64,000 bases of DNA, from the NCBI GenBank assembly GCA_019914945.1, contig CM034110.1:10270808-10334807 (forward strand), written 5' to 3'. This stretch comes from Typha latifolia (taxonomy: Eukaryota; Streptophyta; Magnoliopsida; Poales; Typhaceae). The notes beneath the pieces are model-generated. The model saw only the letters and a program-made list of their open reading frames with translations, was not told where the DNA came from and made no database searches. Below, piece after piece: positions 11,634-23,197 of this stretch. Made by a program: the position numbers and the translations under genes. Numbering within the stretch: position 1 is the first letter of the stretch; the number at the start of each line of letters is the position of its first letter.

Positions 11634-13926
11634 CCGAGCTTGAACACAAAAATTGATACAAAGTTAAGAGTTTTGCAATATAATAATGAAGGGATAATTG
11701 GAGTCATAAGAATGTCTAAATTCACAGGGGACTTCACTATAAGAATGAGAAATGACCAAGATTGTCAAGATAATGGAGATAAGCTCAACGTGCATAATGA
11801 TAAGTCAGCCTCTAATTCAAGATATGCAAGCCTCACAGACAATCCAACAAACATCTTAACTGCTGTTCTCAAAGGAGACAAACTTACTTGCAAATGATGA
11901 CTGTTAATGCTAAACTGGCCCTAAGAAGCTAAGATTACAGTAAACTCCATTACATTTTGCCCTATTCCAATAAAAACATACTAATCTCTGCCCCTTGATG
12001 AAGAAGCCATAAATTATAAGAAATTGTTGCAAGACATGACAAATTTTTCAACGGCGACAATTCTCTGGAAATTCTTGGATTCCAATGGTTGGGATATAGA
12101 TGCTTTTAATAGCAACTAAGAGAAACAAAGTGCAACCAACAAAATAAAGGAACAACCTTTATCTCTGACCAAGCCTTTAGAATGGAAACATACTCAAATT
12201 CTTGGATAAACCCAAGATAGAGCCGTAGAGGCACACTATTTGGATAGAATGGAACTAATACTCGATAAGGTTAACAACAATGTTGCAAGTAACTCTAAAT
12301 GAATCTAACAAAAATTTAAAGAAAAGCCAAGAAAACAAACAATAGAATGTCATCTAATTTCTTACTGTTGGTCTTCTGAGCCGGATCTGATTTGATCTAC
12401 ATAAACAAATGGGGATTTCCTGCAGTCTCAGAGCTCAGAGGAAAAAAAAACAACTTGGGATTGGAGGGCAGGAGAAGAGGGTTATTCTGATAGATAGGAT
12501 TTTTAATTAGGATACAGGAATCCTTGTTCATCCTTTGGGAAGATATCAAGTCCGGTTCGGATTTCTTATCCAGACGAGCTTGGATGGCGTGTAGAGGTGA
12601 AATGGATTGGATAGCGCTCAATCCATATTCACATTCATATTTTTTGCTCCGAATACGAATACAAATTAGATATTGGATCAGATTTTAACAGATTCAAACT
12701 GTCAACAGAGTCCAAGAGATACCATGAGGATTTTAACATATGCTGTGCTGAGGAACATAATTACTGAAATGCATGAGGATTAATCACAACGTAGAAAAGA
12801 CGAGGACAATAATCAATTAAATCACAAAATCCATTTTGATTTTTCAATAGCTAGCAATTACACAGGGAGTCAAACAACAGCCAATATATCATAAGATTCA
12901 CAACTAACAAAAAGACAAGCTTGCATATCATACTTTGCGATGTTTATCTAAAAAGAGCTACACAACTCAAAAGTGCATTTACTCCTCAAATTACTCCATT
13001 ATGAATCCTATGCAGCTCTTAAAAATGATTTGTGTGATAAGAAGATAAAAATAGGGAGAATTGTTATGCCTATCCTTGTTATCCTGCAATCGTGAATTCC
13101 GCAGATCCTACCACAACTTGAAATATCTGCTAATTGATTGTCTAAGTAGAAAGCCTAATACTCATTTAGGTACTTCTCTATATCTTCTCCAATGATACAC
13201 AGAAATTACAATGCCTACAAGTTGCTATTAATTTGATATTATTATCACCAAAATTCTTAGGTAGCTCGTATATCAGCACATAACTTAGTAGTGTCGTGGT
13301 AAACACAGAGAAAGTAGCACTGTAATAGAAGACTCAAACTATAAAGCAAATCTCAAACACCACCTAGAATCAGATGCCGTAGACTGCTCCGTTCCCCTAT
13401 CCAACGGACTAAATGGTAGGCTAAACGACGGCGATGTGCCAAATGGGGACAACGCCACGGGCGGCTGCGGAGCGCATGGATGGTAAGCCCACCTCTCTGC
13501 ACCGGCGAAGAAGAGGACGAGGAGGAGGACGGTGAGGAGGAGAAGTGGGGTTATGGAGAATGGGGTCGGATTCGGCCAAGAGGCGGCCTCTGCTGGGAGA
13601 GAGGATGAGTTAGGGGTGGAGACGGGTCGGATCGGATTTAATTTGCATAATACACCTTATATTTAACTTATATTTTATGGATCCACTTTCACATTTTCAA
13701 ATGACACCTGTCCTTTTTGCAAGCTGAGAAACAGAATAGATTTGAGAAAGAAATTGAATATTTTATTACTTCATTGATATTTTTTTCTTCTTAAATATAG
13801 AGAGAGATGTAAATTTGCCTTGGAAGATTCGCCGCACAGTTTTAATTCCCGCTGCTTGCTTCTAAATTCTAATCTTTTCTTTTCTTTTCTATTTGTCTCT
13901 CCGGTTTATATACTCATCAATAGACG
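11634..13926. other. divergent promoter region of the APO and PPR genes
   Basis: Mostly AT-rich. A GC-rich block at 13380-13640 has a TATA-like AAATATAAGG on the minus strand near 13665. Read leftwards the block holds a long frame with a hydrophobic segment (ITPLLLLTVLLLVLFFAGAE) and ends in a plausible donor (TCTAG/GTGGTG) near 13363, but lacks an ATG. In another frame an ATG near 13470 opens a short peptide MRSAAARGVVPIW with a stop soon after. This block is most likely the 5'UTR and promoter of the APO gene, possibly with a leader intron reaching towards 11640. Confidence 0.4.
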
Positions 13927-16039
13927 ATGAACAAACTCTGGACAAAATCCATTGCTCACTTCTCTGAATTCTTCCATCAATCGAATCATGACTCGTCAAT
14001 TCTGGCCTTGTGCAAGCTCGGCAGATTAAGGGAAGCTCTACAATCCCTCCGTTCCGACTCCACTCCTTCACCCTCTTCCACTTATTCGACAATTCTTCAG
14101 CTCTGCATCGATTATGGTATGGAAGAGCACGGAAGATCTCTCCACGACCATCTTTTGACACTTAGGTATCAGCTGGATTTGCATTTGAGTACCAAATTTG
14201 TGATCTTTTACTCCAAAGCTGGAGATGTTAGTACTGCTCGGCGAATATTTGACGAAATGCCCAAGAGGACTCTTGTGTCGTGGACCGCAATGATTTCTGG
14301 GTATTCTCAAAACCGCTACCCGGAGGAAGCACTAAAAATGTTCTCTTTAATGCATCTGTCAGGTTTCAAGGCGAACCAATTCACGTACGGGAGCATTTTG
14401 AGGGCGTGTACTGGCGTGGGTTGCATTAAGAGTGGCGACCAGATTCACGGGTGTGTGGTGAAGAGCAGATTTGCTGAAGATTTGTTTGTACAAAGTGCTC
14501 TCATGGATATGCATTTGAAATGTGGGTCATTTGAGGACGCTTGGTGCTTGTTTAGGAGGATGGAGAGGAGAGATGTAGTGTCGTGGAATTCATTGATTGG
14601 GGGTTGTGTGATACGCGGGCTTGACAATGATGCATTTGGCTTGTTTTGCTTGATGCTGAAAGAAGGTATGAATTTGGATCTTCTAGTTTAATGATGCTGA
14701 GATGCTTACTGTCTGGCTCTGATAAATATCTATCTGTAACATGTCTTCTCTTAAGATATTTGACCCGAACCTAACATAGAATTCATTGATATTACTTTCA
14801 ATATTTTTCTATTGCGGCTGGATGAAAAATTACGCTCTATAGCATTTATTGAGATTTTATTTAGGTACTATGATCCTACGCTTGAACCCTGTTCTTTGCA
14901 TACTTGCTTTCTGTCAACTCATATTTTTTCCAAACATCAAGTTCTGTTTACTTTTCTTACTTCCTGATATCACAACATAAACAGGTCCACCACCTGACCA
15001 TTTCACCTTTGCAAGTATTTTGAGGGCCTGTGGTACAAGTAAAGCCCTTGTGCATGTGGATCTTGTTCTTGCTTTCATTTTGAAGTTGGGTTATGGGGCT
15101 GAATCTGTGGTAGCTGGGTCACTAATAGATGCATATGCAAAATGTAGGAGCATGCGGAATGCAAGTATGTTATATTACTCTATGCGTGAACCAGACCTGA
15201 TTTCATCCACTGCATTGATCAATGGGTATTCAATGGAAAGGGACTGCATCAAGAAAGCTATGGAACTCTTTTGTACGATAAACCGCACAAATATGAGGAT
15301 AGATAATGTCATTTTATGCTCTATACTCAACAAATGTGCCAATATAGCTTCCTTAAACTTGGGAAGACAAATTCATGCTCGCAGTTTCAAGAACCAGTCT
15401 AACTATGATGTCGCAGTGGGCAACGCTCTCATTGATATGTATGCTAAGTCGGGAGAACTTCAGGACGCTCATCATGCTTTTGATGAGATGCCAAATAAAA
15501 ATGTGATTTCTTGGACTTCGCTTATTACTGCCTATGGAAAGCATGGAGTTGGTGATAGTGCTGTAACACTCTTTGTGAGGATGGAGGATGATGGAGTAAA
15601 ACCAAATGATGTCACATTCCTTTCTCTTCTCGCTGCATGTAGCCACTCTGGTTTAACCAATAAGGGAATGGAATACCTCAATTCTATGGTAAGCAGGTAT
15701 GGAATCCATCCAAGAGCAGAACATTATTCTTGTGTTGTTGATCTTCTTGCTCGTGGAGGTATGTTAGAAGAAGCTTACAAGTTGGTATGCAAAATGAATG
15801 TCCAAACCAACACATCACTTTGGGGTGCAATGCTTGGAGCGTGTAGAACATATGGTTATGATTCGCTAGGAAAAGTTGCTGCTGGACATCTTTTTAGTCT
15901 AGATCCTGGAAGATCTGTAAACTACATAGTCCTTGCAAATATATATGCAGCAGCAGGTTTCTGGGATGAAGCATGGAAGACTCGGACTTTGATGATCCAA
16001 AATTCTACAAAAAAAGATGCTGGATATAGCATTATCTGA
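13927..16039 (+). CDS. PPR protein, PLS class with E domain
   Basis: Two exons, 13927-14665 and 14985-16039, joined at GAA-G/GT to read LKEGPPPDHFTFASIL; 597 residues. About a dozen P, L and S repeats carry the usual signatures (AGDVSTARRIFDEMPKRTLV, SWTAMISGYSQN, DVVSWNSLIGG, YAKSGELQDAHHAFDEM), then an E-type tail (SLWGAMLGACRTYG... VNYIVLANIYAAAGFWDEAW) that ends shortly after, with no DYW domain. Such proteins recognise specific bases in chloroplast or mitochondrial transcripts, usually as site selectors for C-to-U editing, with the deaminase supplied by a partner. An intron inside the repeat array is unusual, because most PLS genes are intronless. The N-terminus (MNKLWTKSIAHFSEFFHQ) is mildly basic, fitting organelle import. 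The exact editing site cannot be read here. Confidence 0.93.
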
Positions 16040-17253
16040 CAAGGCCAAGATATGGAATTGGCAGATCCAAAGATCTAGAAGAAGGATGGTGAATTCAGCA
16101 GCAGCGTTATTTGATTAGGCAAAGACCTGGATTTGACTATTCAAAAATTACAGCAGAGAGATGCCAGATGTAGCTTATATACTAGACAGCGATGTTGTAG
16201 GGCAAGTGTGATTCCAGGGCAGGACATATCCTTTTGATGTGCACCTCCCAAATCATTGCTAAAGAACTATTACGTGTCTCATCATACTGCTCTTGGATCA
16301 AGGTTTGTGGTTCTTCTGCCCCTATTATTTGTTCATGTAGCATTTTGCTGTTCTTGTGCCACCCCTTATTGAACTCTATTTCCCTTCAGAGCAGAGAAGG
16401 TACTAAGATGAGACTTTAGGATCAAACAGTACTGTTTTTGCATATTCTTGCTGCTGATGCTGGATAAGTACTATACCGAAAAGGTTTGTGCGATGGCAGT
16501 AGATATAATGTAGGACTAATAATGAAAATTTTCCTTACTGAACTTCAAACTTGCTGTTAAGAATTAACTGATCTTTACAGTAGTAATCGTTTATATATTT
16601 CCTTATTCTTTCACTTTACTCATCAGTCACGTCTTTATCTCAAATTGAAATGTTGCAGATACACCGCCTTAGCCATTAGGAGGGTTCAAAAGAGTCGCCC
16701 ATCAGACATAAGCATTTTATAAGCAGAACAGATCGAGAGGAGAGTCTTTTCAAAACAGCGGAATTCATGTCCTGAGGGTTTTTGCTAACTTCTGCAGCTC
16801 AGTCAGAGCAACATACTTTGCCTCTAGAGGACCAGCGAAGAGAGAAAGATAACATTCAAAACCCTCCCTATATTTTGATATCAATATTTCAGCTCTCTTC
16901 TGTAATGGCCCGCCCCTCTGATTGCAATAGGAACAAGGCACTATTAGAAGATATATTGTAAGGTCACATTGTGAAACCTCTCACCATCTGTAACCTTCCA
17001 TTCAAGATGGATTGATGAATCCCAATGTGAAACTGCCAATTTGGCCATCTTTTAATTAGTTAAATTAAGTCGCCCCTTGATCAATATTTTTCTTGCTTTT
17101 TTTTTCTTCTTGTCATAAGATTACTTTTCTTCCCCTGCTCGATAAATTTGATGTTTACTCCTGGTAAAACAGACGAGAGTTTAACTGCTTAATGTTAAAG
17201 ACCAGAACAGGAACAAGAACTAGAAAGGAGAACATCAAAGAGCCCTCTACTAA
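16040..17253. other. intergenic between convergent PPR and ubiquitin-like genes
   Basis: 3' flanks of both genes. No exon, RNA gene or repeat of note was recognised. Confidence 0.5.
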
Positions 17254-18030
17254 CTATGATCCGCCAGTCACACTGCCATTGAAGATCTCAATTGTGTCAC
17301 CTTGTCGCACGTCGTGCCATCTAAACGATCGATCATCATCCATAACATTCTGCTTGTAGATGAAGAAGAATCCTTCAGTCGGCAGATCAAAATCTAGTTG
17401 CCCTTGTAATTTCTGCAACTCCTTCCTCAATTCACCCACATTATCCGATGCATTCACCTCCACCGGTATTTTCTTAGTACTGCACTTTGGCACCACCATC
17501 ACCTTTAGTTTCTTGGATAAAGAAGTTGGTGTTGACACAAGTGGCCTCACAACTACACTCACTTCTATTCGTTCTCTGACTCCGTAGTCAGCTAACGTTC
17601 TATGATCCTGCATTTCAATGCTACCGTAGAAAAGAACAAGCCGGTTCACGGGAATGCCCTCCGCGTCGAAGATCCTCTCTTTCAACCGGCCCACCGTCTC
17701 CTCCGCATCTACTTGTAGCGACAACCGCCGCTTTGATACTGAGATTAACACGACGACGTTAACCGGCGTCGTCGCGTCTTCTTCTTTCACATGATGCTCG
17801 ACCTCTGCAGGCTCATTGACGGCGAGATGGATGTGGGAGCCTTGAAGAATATCGTAATGCTCGGTGTTCCCGTCGTCGGATAACTCTCGTCCGTTGAAGA
17901 TTAGCTTCTGGGAGGAGACCGGGTAGCCCTCGTACTTGTGGATCTTCTCCTTGATCTCATGGACTGTGTCAAAGTAGCCGATCTCTATGGTGAAGAGCCT
18001 TCCTTTGGATGTCTCAAAGGTCACGTCCAT
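17254..18030 (-). CDS. protein of three tandem ubiquitin-like domains
   Basis: One exon of 258 residues from the ATG at 18030. Domain 1 (about 1-73) starts MDVTFETSKGRLFTIEIGYF and has KEKIHKYEGYPVSSQKLIFN; domain 2 (about 88-162) has VGRLKERIFDAEGIPVNRLV and TLADYGVRE; domain 3 (about 168-252) starts KLKVMVVPKCSTKKIPVEVN. The opening resembles the plant 'ubiquitin domain-containing protein 7SL RNA1' family, a recalled similarity. Unlike polyubiquitin, the domains differ from each other and have no GG junctions, so this is probably a fixed multi-UBL adaptor. The chain ends in VTGGS, a diglycine followed by one serine. The frame stays open 40 codons upstream to another ATG, with a hydrophobic stretch (MPLFFWILVYTNPLL); I prefer the downstream start, which gives the family N-terminus. 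Confidence 0.85.
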   Translation of the reverse strand: MDVTFETSKGRLFTIEIGYFDTVHEIKEKIHKYEGYPVSSQKLIFNGRELSDDGNTEHYDILQGSHIHLAVNEPAEVEHHVKEEDATTPVNVVVLISVSKRRLSLQVDAEETVGRLKERIFDAEGIPVNRLVLFYGSIEMQDHRTLADYGVRERIEVSVVVRPLVSTPTSLSKKLKVMVVPKCSTKKIPVEVNASDNVGELRKELQKLQGQLDFDLPTEGFFFIYKQNVMDDDRSFRWHDVRQGDTIEIFNGSVTGGS

Positions 18031-21000
18031 AAGTGCGTACGAGAGGGAGAAGAAGGGAGAGGTTTTTAGAAATCTCATTAATGTAGTAACGTGCTGAAGG
18101 AGTGGGTTTGTGTACACAAGAATCCAAAAGAAGAGTGGCATGCAATGCATAGCCAGGTGTTTGTTTGTTGTTTGGATAGACTTCGTAACGTAAATATTCC
18201 ACTTTTAACTCCCTCTCAGTAGCCATCTGAAACTGCCTTTGAGCCTTTGACCGGGCACAGTCTCTCAGAGCAGTAGCCTTGATTTCGGCAAACCTTTACA
18301 TATCCAGTGCCGAATTCAATTTGCGGCGATGCCAATTGGAGGACCCAACGACTTGGGCAATTTTGCACGTTTCCCTCTGGCATTTGGATAATGAGAAGAC
18401 TTTTGTGTAAATTTCCCGGTCCAAAAACTCTACGGCTATTCCTCATTCATTAGTCTTCTTCTTGACTTGTACTATAGATTCTTTGCGTGCAGTTGTTTGC
18501 TTACTAAAATCCCAATCAATTGTTTTCAAGAAATTTTAGCAAAAAGAAACGAGGATTATATATATATATATATAGCAAGAAATATATGAGATTATAAAGT
18601 CCTAGAAATAGATTATAAGATATATGGCCCGATTGGGGTGACAAGGGAGGAGTTTTGTCCCCTAATATATGTTATCGTTAGTACATTATGAAGGTGTGGA
18701 GAATGAAAAGGATAGATAGCAACATGGCAACCTACTCAGAAAGACAGACATCACGCAAGGGTCATGAAATGGGCATTTAACTTTACTTTACTTTTCTTAT
18801 CACTGCCATCTCAATCTAACTAATTATTATCAATATCAAGATTCTCCATCTAGGAGTTGCAGTCAATCAATTATTTACACACACACACACGAGAAAGCTC
18901 AACTTAGGACTTGGGTGAGTTTTTCTAAGTAAGTCACGTCAAATTTGATTTTGATAAAGGGGGAAATATTTCGTACGTATTTTACACATGGTAAGAAGAC
19001 ATAATTAACATCCTAATACTACAACCATCACCTAATCTTTTTGCTTCAAATCTCGTCACAGAAATAATGCTAAAGAGACAAAAGTTGCTGGCCCTGGAAC
19101 ATCCTACTCGTGATACTGCCTGTCCCAAGTGACAGAGGATGTAGGAAGGAAGGTGCAATCTAAATGGGTCCTCTTAACTCCTACCCAGTAGATTTAGTTA
19201 CATCCAACTCTTTAAACCATTGTTCTAGTTCTAGTGTATAACAGCCAGTGAGTCAATCTTGCAGTGTCTAAATCCCAAATTAGGTAGCTAATCACTGCCT
19301 CAAACACATCACTCATGGTCTTATTCTATGCAATATAATTTGGTGAATACCTCAGCAATCCACTAGTAGTAATTAGCCGTCGAAATATTCAATAATTTCC
19401 CTCAATTTCAGAGCAGCTGGGTGTCACAGGCACCTAGTAAAGTGAGAACAACTTTAACTATTTTGTACAAATTGAAAGGCGGAGTGAGCTAAGCATTTTT
19501 GTCTGCTTAGTTTGGCCTTGGCATATCATCTGCAGTAATCTTCCCATTGCCTTTTAATAATATTGGTGTCTCCTATGATAAAGTTCAACTCATCTCTCAT
19601 TGGCTTCCTCCAGTTGCAATGTACAAAGGCTTGAAGAAAATTGATATCCTACCTGTCAGAATTGACCATTCTCTTTACTTTAGAAGGACCAGGGGCAATT
19701 TTCTTAACATGGCAATAATACCCCTTTCCAAAACAAAAAAAAAAGTTGCCTGGGATTCTGATAGGAAGTAGACAGACATAAGGAAAGAATATACCCAAAA
19801 AAAAACTAGCTTGAAAGTTGAAATAATCTCTTTTTCTTGTATCCCATTCATATGTCATTGTTTTGCTCTGTTAACAACTTAATATCACTGTTCGTTGAGA
19901 AAATTTGGTAGAAGTACAATGCTGAGTGCTAACAAAGATATCCTTTTTGGTCTTTTTACTTTGAGAAAGGGCTCTAATTTTGTATAGAGTTCTACTAGTA
20001 TCTTAACCATAGATGAGAATCATAAGATATAATAAAGAAGTTAGCTGTCGGTGAGTGTGACATAATTTAATTAAAAATAGAACAAAGTACTGAGACCACT
20101 GTCTATTATTCTACCTAATATACATTGTATATTTTTCAAAATCTCTAATTTATATGTATATTTCTTAACCTTAACTAACCATTAAAAGTTCATCAAATTG
20201 GCTATAAAATACATTACTCTTGTTTGTACAAGTATATTGCTAAATTTCTAAGATTTTAACCTATAAATGTTTTTAAAGGAAACCTTAAACCATGTGACAC
20301 CAGAGGAGAAACGTGCATCCATTGCTCTCTTGTTCTTACGTGCATTACTTAGCTAGCCTAAGATTCTCAAATTTAACCCTAGCAGACCATGTGCTATAGA
20401 GCAGCTTGCCATCTCAATTATTAGTTTATTACGCATTACGAGCTCTGTTTTAGTCTTATTTATATCCAACTTCCCTGGGACTTGTCGGATTAACTTTCAA
20501 ATTAGTGTGGTAACAAGAAAAAATTACTCAAGTTTTCAAGTAGTTAGCCGATCGAGTTGTATTGATGCCCTTCGTTCTCTTTATCAGCTCTAAAAAGATG
20601 ACCATGTATGGATCCTTGTGCTTTCCTACATGCATGTGGCCAAGTAGTACGTGTCCATTATTGGAAGGGAGACACATATCGACAAGAACAACAAATTACT
20701 TAGAGCCAGCTGGAATTGGGAAAGCATTATTCTCTAGTGACTCAAGTTGAGAAAGAAGGCCATGGAGTAGTAGGGATGCTAGCACTCCTCACAGACACAA
20801 AGATGAGTAGAGAGAGAGAGAGAGCTGGTGAGATAATGATAAGATTTGATATCTTTATGTAGCAAGGAGAACCCCACATTAAAAGCTTGGTTCCAAAGAC
20901 TTCCATTAATATGTCTACTTGGGAGCTAGAATAGCTAACCTCAATATTTATTACCATGGTCTGTTACCTAATGCATAAATTTATGGGTAGATGCTCCATC

Positions 21001-21117
21001 ACATGGCTGTCCATTTCATTGGTAAACTGGGCTCTCAGATAGGTGGTCAAGGGAAAAAGTTCAGAGAGAAGGGTCATAAGTTACATGCTTGATGGGTACT
21101 TGTGGCTCTCAAAAGGA
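18031..21117. other. long intergenic region
   Basis: AT-rich spacer with an (AT)n tract at 18557-18574, a short (CA)n at 18870-18890, and an AG-rich tract near 20812. No gene recognised. The right end is the peroxidase promoter. Confidence 0.5.
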
Positions 21118-21151
21118 TATATATAGATAAAGAGGAGGGGAAAGAGGAAGA

Positions 21152-21187
<36 letters not shown>
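21118..21187 (+). promoter_or_regulatory. TATA box and (GA)n leader of the peroxidase gene
   Basis: TATATATAG at 21118-21126 lies about 120 bases before the start codon. A (GA)n tract at 21155-21187 would fall in the 5'UTR or at the transcription start. GA repeats in this position are frequent in plant core promoters. Confidence 0.55.
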
Positions 21188-21191
<4 letters not shown>

Positions 21192-21244
21192 AGGGGTCGG
21201 GGTCTTTTCTTTATGAGGTTTGTGGTTTGAAGCTTTAATTAGCA

Positions 21245-22050
21245 ATGATGAGGAGGGTGAGCACTGAGGTTTTGATGATATGTGTTGCATTGTGTCTCTT
21301 GGGTTGTGTGCAAGCAAATCTCAAACTGGGTTTCTATGAAGAGAGTTGTCCAAAAGCAGAGAAACTCATTGCAGGCTTTGTCAAGGAGCATATCCCCAAT
21401 GCACCAACCTTGGCTGCTGCATTCCTTAGAATGCACTTCCATGATTGTTTTGTGAGGGTAATGCATGTCTATATATATATATATATACATATATATTATT
21501 TTTGCTTCTAAATGTGACTAGTCCTCTGCTTTGTTCCAAATTGAGTAGATTTGTGTCATTGTAATTCCAGGGCTGTGATGGTTCTGTCCTCATTAATTCC
21601 ACGAGTAACAACAAGTCTGAGAAGGACGCTGTTCCGAATCAGACGCTTCGCGGATTCGACCTCATAGACAAGTTGAAGAGTTTGTTGGAAGAGGAATGCC
21701 CAGGAGTAGTTTCATGTGCAGACATCCTTGCATTAATTGCAAGAGATGCAGTTGGCGTCATCGTAAGCAATTCAAACTTCAATCTTTTACAACAAGAATT
21801 AGGCTGAATGAATTCTTTATCCTTTACTGCAATTGATCTTAGGGAGGACCCTTCTGGAGCGTGCCGACCGGGCGCAGAGACGGCGTGATATCGAAAAAAT
21901 CAGAAGCTTCGAAGCAGATTCCAGCGCCGCAATTCAATTTCAGCGCGCTTCAGAAATCTTTTGCCAGCAAAGGGCTCAATGTAGCAGATCTAATTTGGTT
22001 GTCTGGTAAGATATCAAGATTATTTCTTCGACTGATGAAGCTCTGTATAA

Positions 22051-22084
<34 letters not shown>

Positions 22085-22519
22085 TTTAAACATATCTCTG
22101 CAGGGGCTCACACAATTGGGGTTGCTCACTGCAACTTCTTCTCCTCCCGCCTATACAATTTCACCGGAAAAGGCGACCAGGATCCATCGTTGGACAGCGA
22201 ATACGCCGCAAACTTGAAGATGAACAAATGCAAGACCTTGACAGACAACACGACGCTCGTCGAAATGGACCCGGGGAGCTTCAGGACTTTCGACCTTGAC
22301 TATTACAGGAATCTTCTCAAGAGGAGAGGACTGTTCAGTTCCGACGCCTCTCTCATTACCAACCCCGCCGCTAAGTCTGCCATTATCAACATATTAAACG
22401 GACCTCCTGCCACGTTCTTTCAGGTCTTTGCTCAGTCCATGCAGAAGATGGGGGCGATTGAGGTGAAGACTGGATCCATGGGAGAGATAAGAAAGAAGTG
22501 TGCAGTTAGAAATAGCTAA
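21245..22519 (+). CDS. class III secretory peroxidase
   Basis: Four exons, 21245-21457, 21571-21762, 21843-22005 and 22104-22519, the classical three-intron pattern of this family; 327 residues. Residues 1-24 form a signal peptide ([14 protein letters not shown]), and the mature chain begins [15 protein letters not shown]. The distal heme site is [14 protein letters not shown] with Arg62 and His66; the proximal heme ligand is His192 in [12 protein letters not shown]. All eight disulfide cysteines are present (ESC, HDC, RGC, EEC, VSC, AHC, NKC, KKC). PTGRRDG and [19 protein letters not shown] are family blocks. It oxidises phenolic substrates with hydrogen peroxide in the cell wall, as in lignin or suberin coupling. 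Intron 1 holds an (AT)n tract and intron 3 a (CT)n tract at 22051-22079. An adjacent second ATG at 21248 would change little. Confidence 0.96.
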
Positions 22520-23155
22520 TTATTATCATTAAGTCCTTTACAAGGTTGCATACGGTAACTGTCTTCTTTTGTTGGTGATTTTGGCGTTCAGATATATATG
22601 TCATATATATATGGTTGAATAATGAATTCAATCTTCACGTTGGTTTAATTTATGCATGTACGTAGTGTTGGTGTTGTCAAAATTTGTGTATCAGAACTCA
22701 ATAAGATGTTGTTTTTGTTATTATTATTATGCCAGTGAATAAATGGATGTACCTTTTTACCTGAAAAAAGATCTTATACCTACTTGTAACTCTCAAGCTC
22801 CATACTTGCCTTTAATTCCACGTAGAAAAGTATCATCTCAGTGATAGTTTGCATTCAAGATTCATGGTTTAATTAGATGGAGGGATGTATATATATAGAC
22901 ACACAGACACGAGATATAGATAGAAAAGATTAGAAGCATAACATTTTTAAAATCGTACATGTGTTTCACAAGGTGACCACCATAAAAATATTCCTACATA
23001 TAAGGAGTAAAAATCCCAAGTTGCAACTATAGATAACGAATTCGGCAACTTTATGTGCTCGTCACCGAACTCGTCACCGAAACTTACTTTAGACTGACCC
23101 CCTGCCTTCGCAGTTAGCAGTCACAAACAAAGTAGTTTAGGTGTTAGTTTAGTTG

Positions 23156-23197
<42 letters not shown>

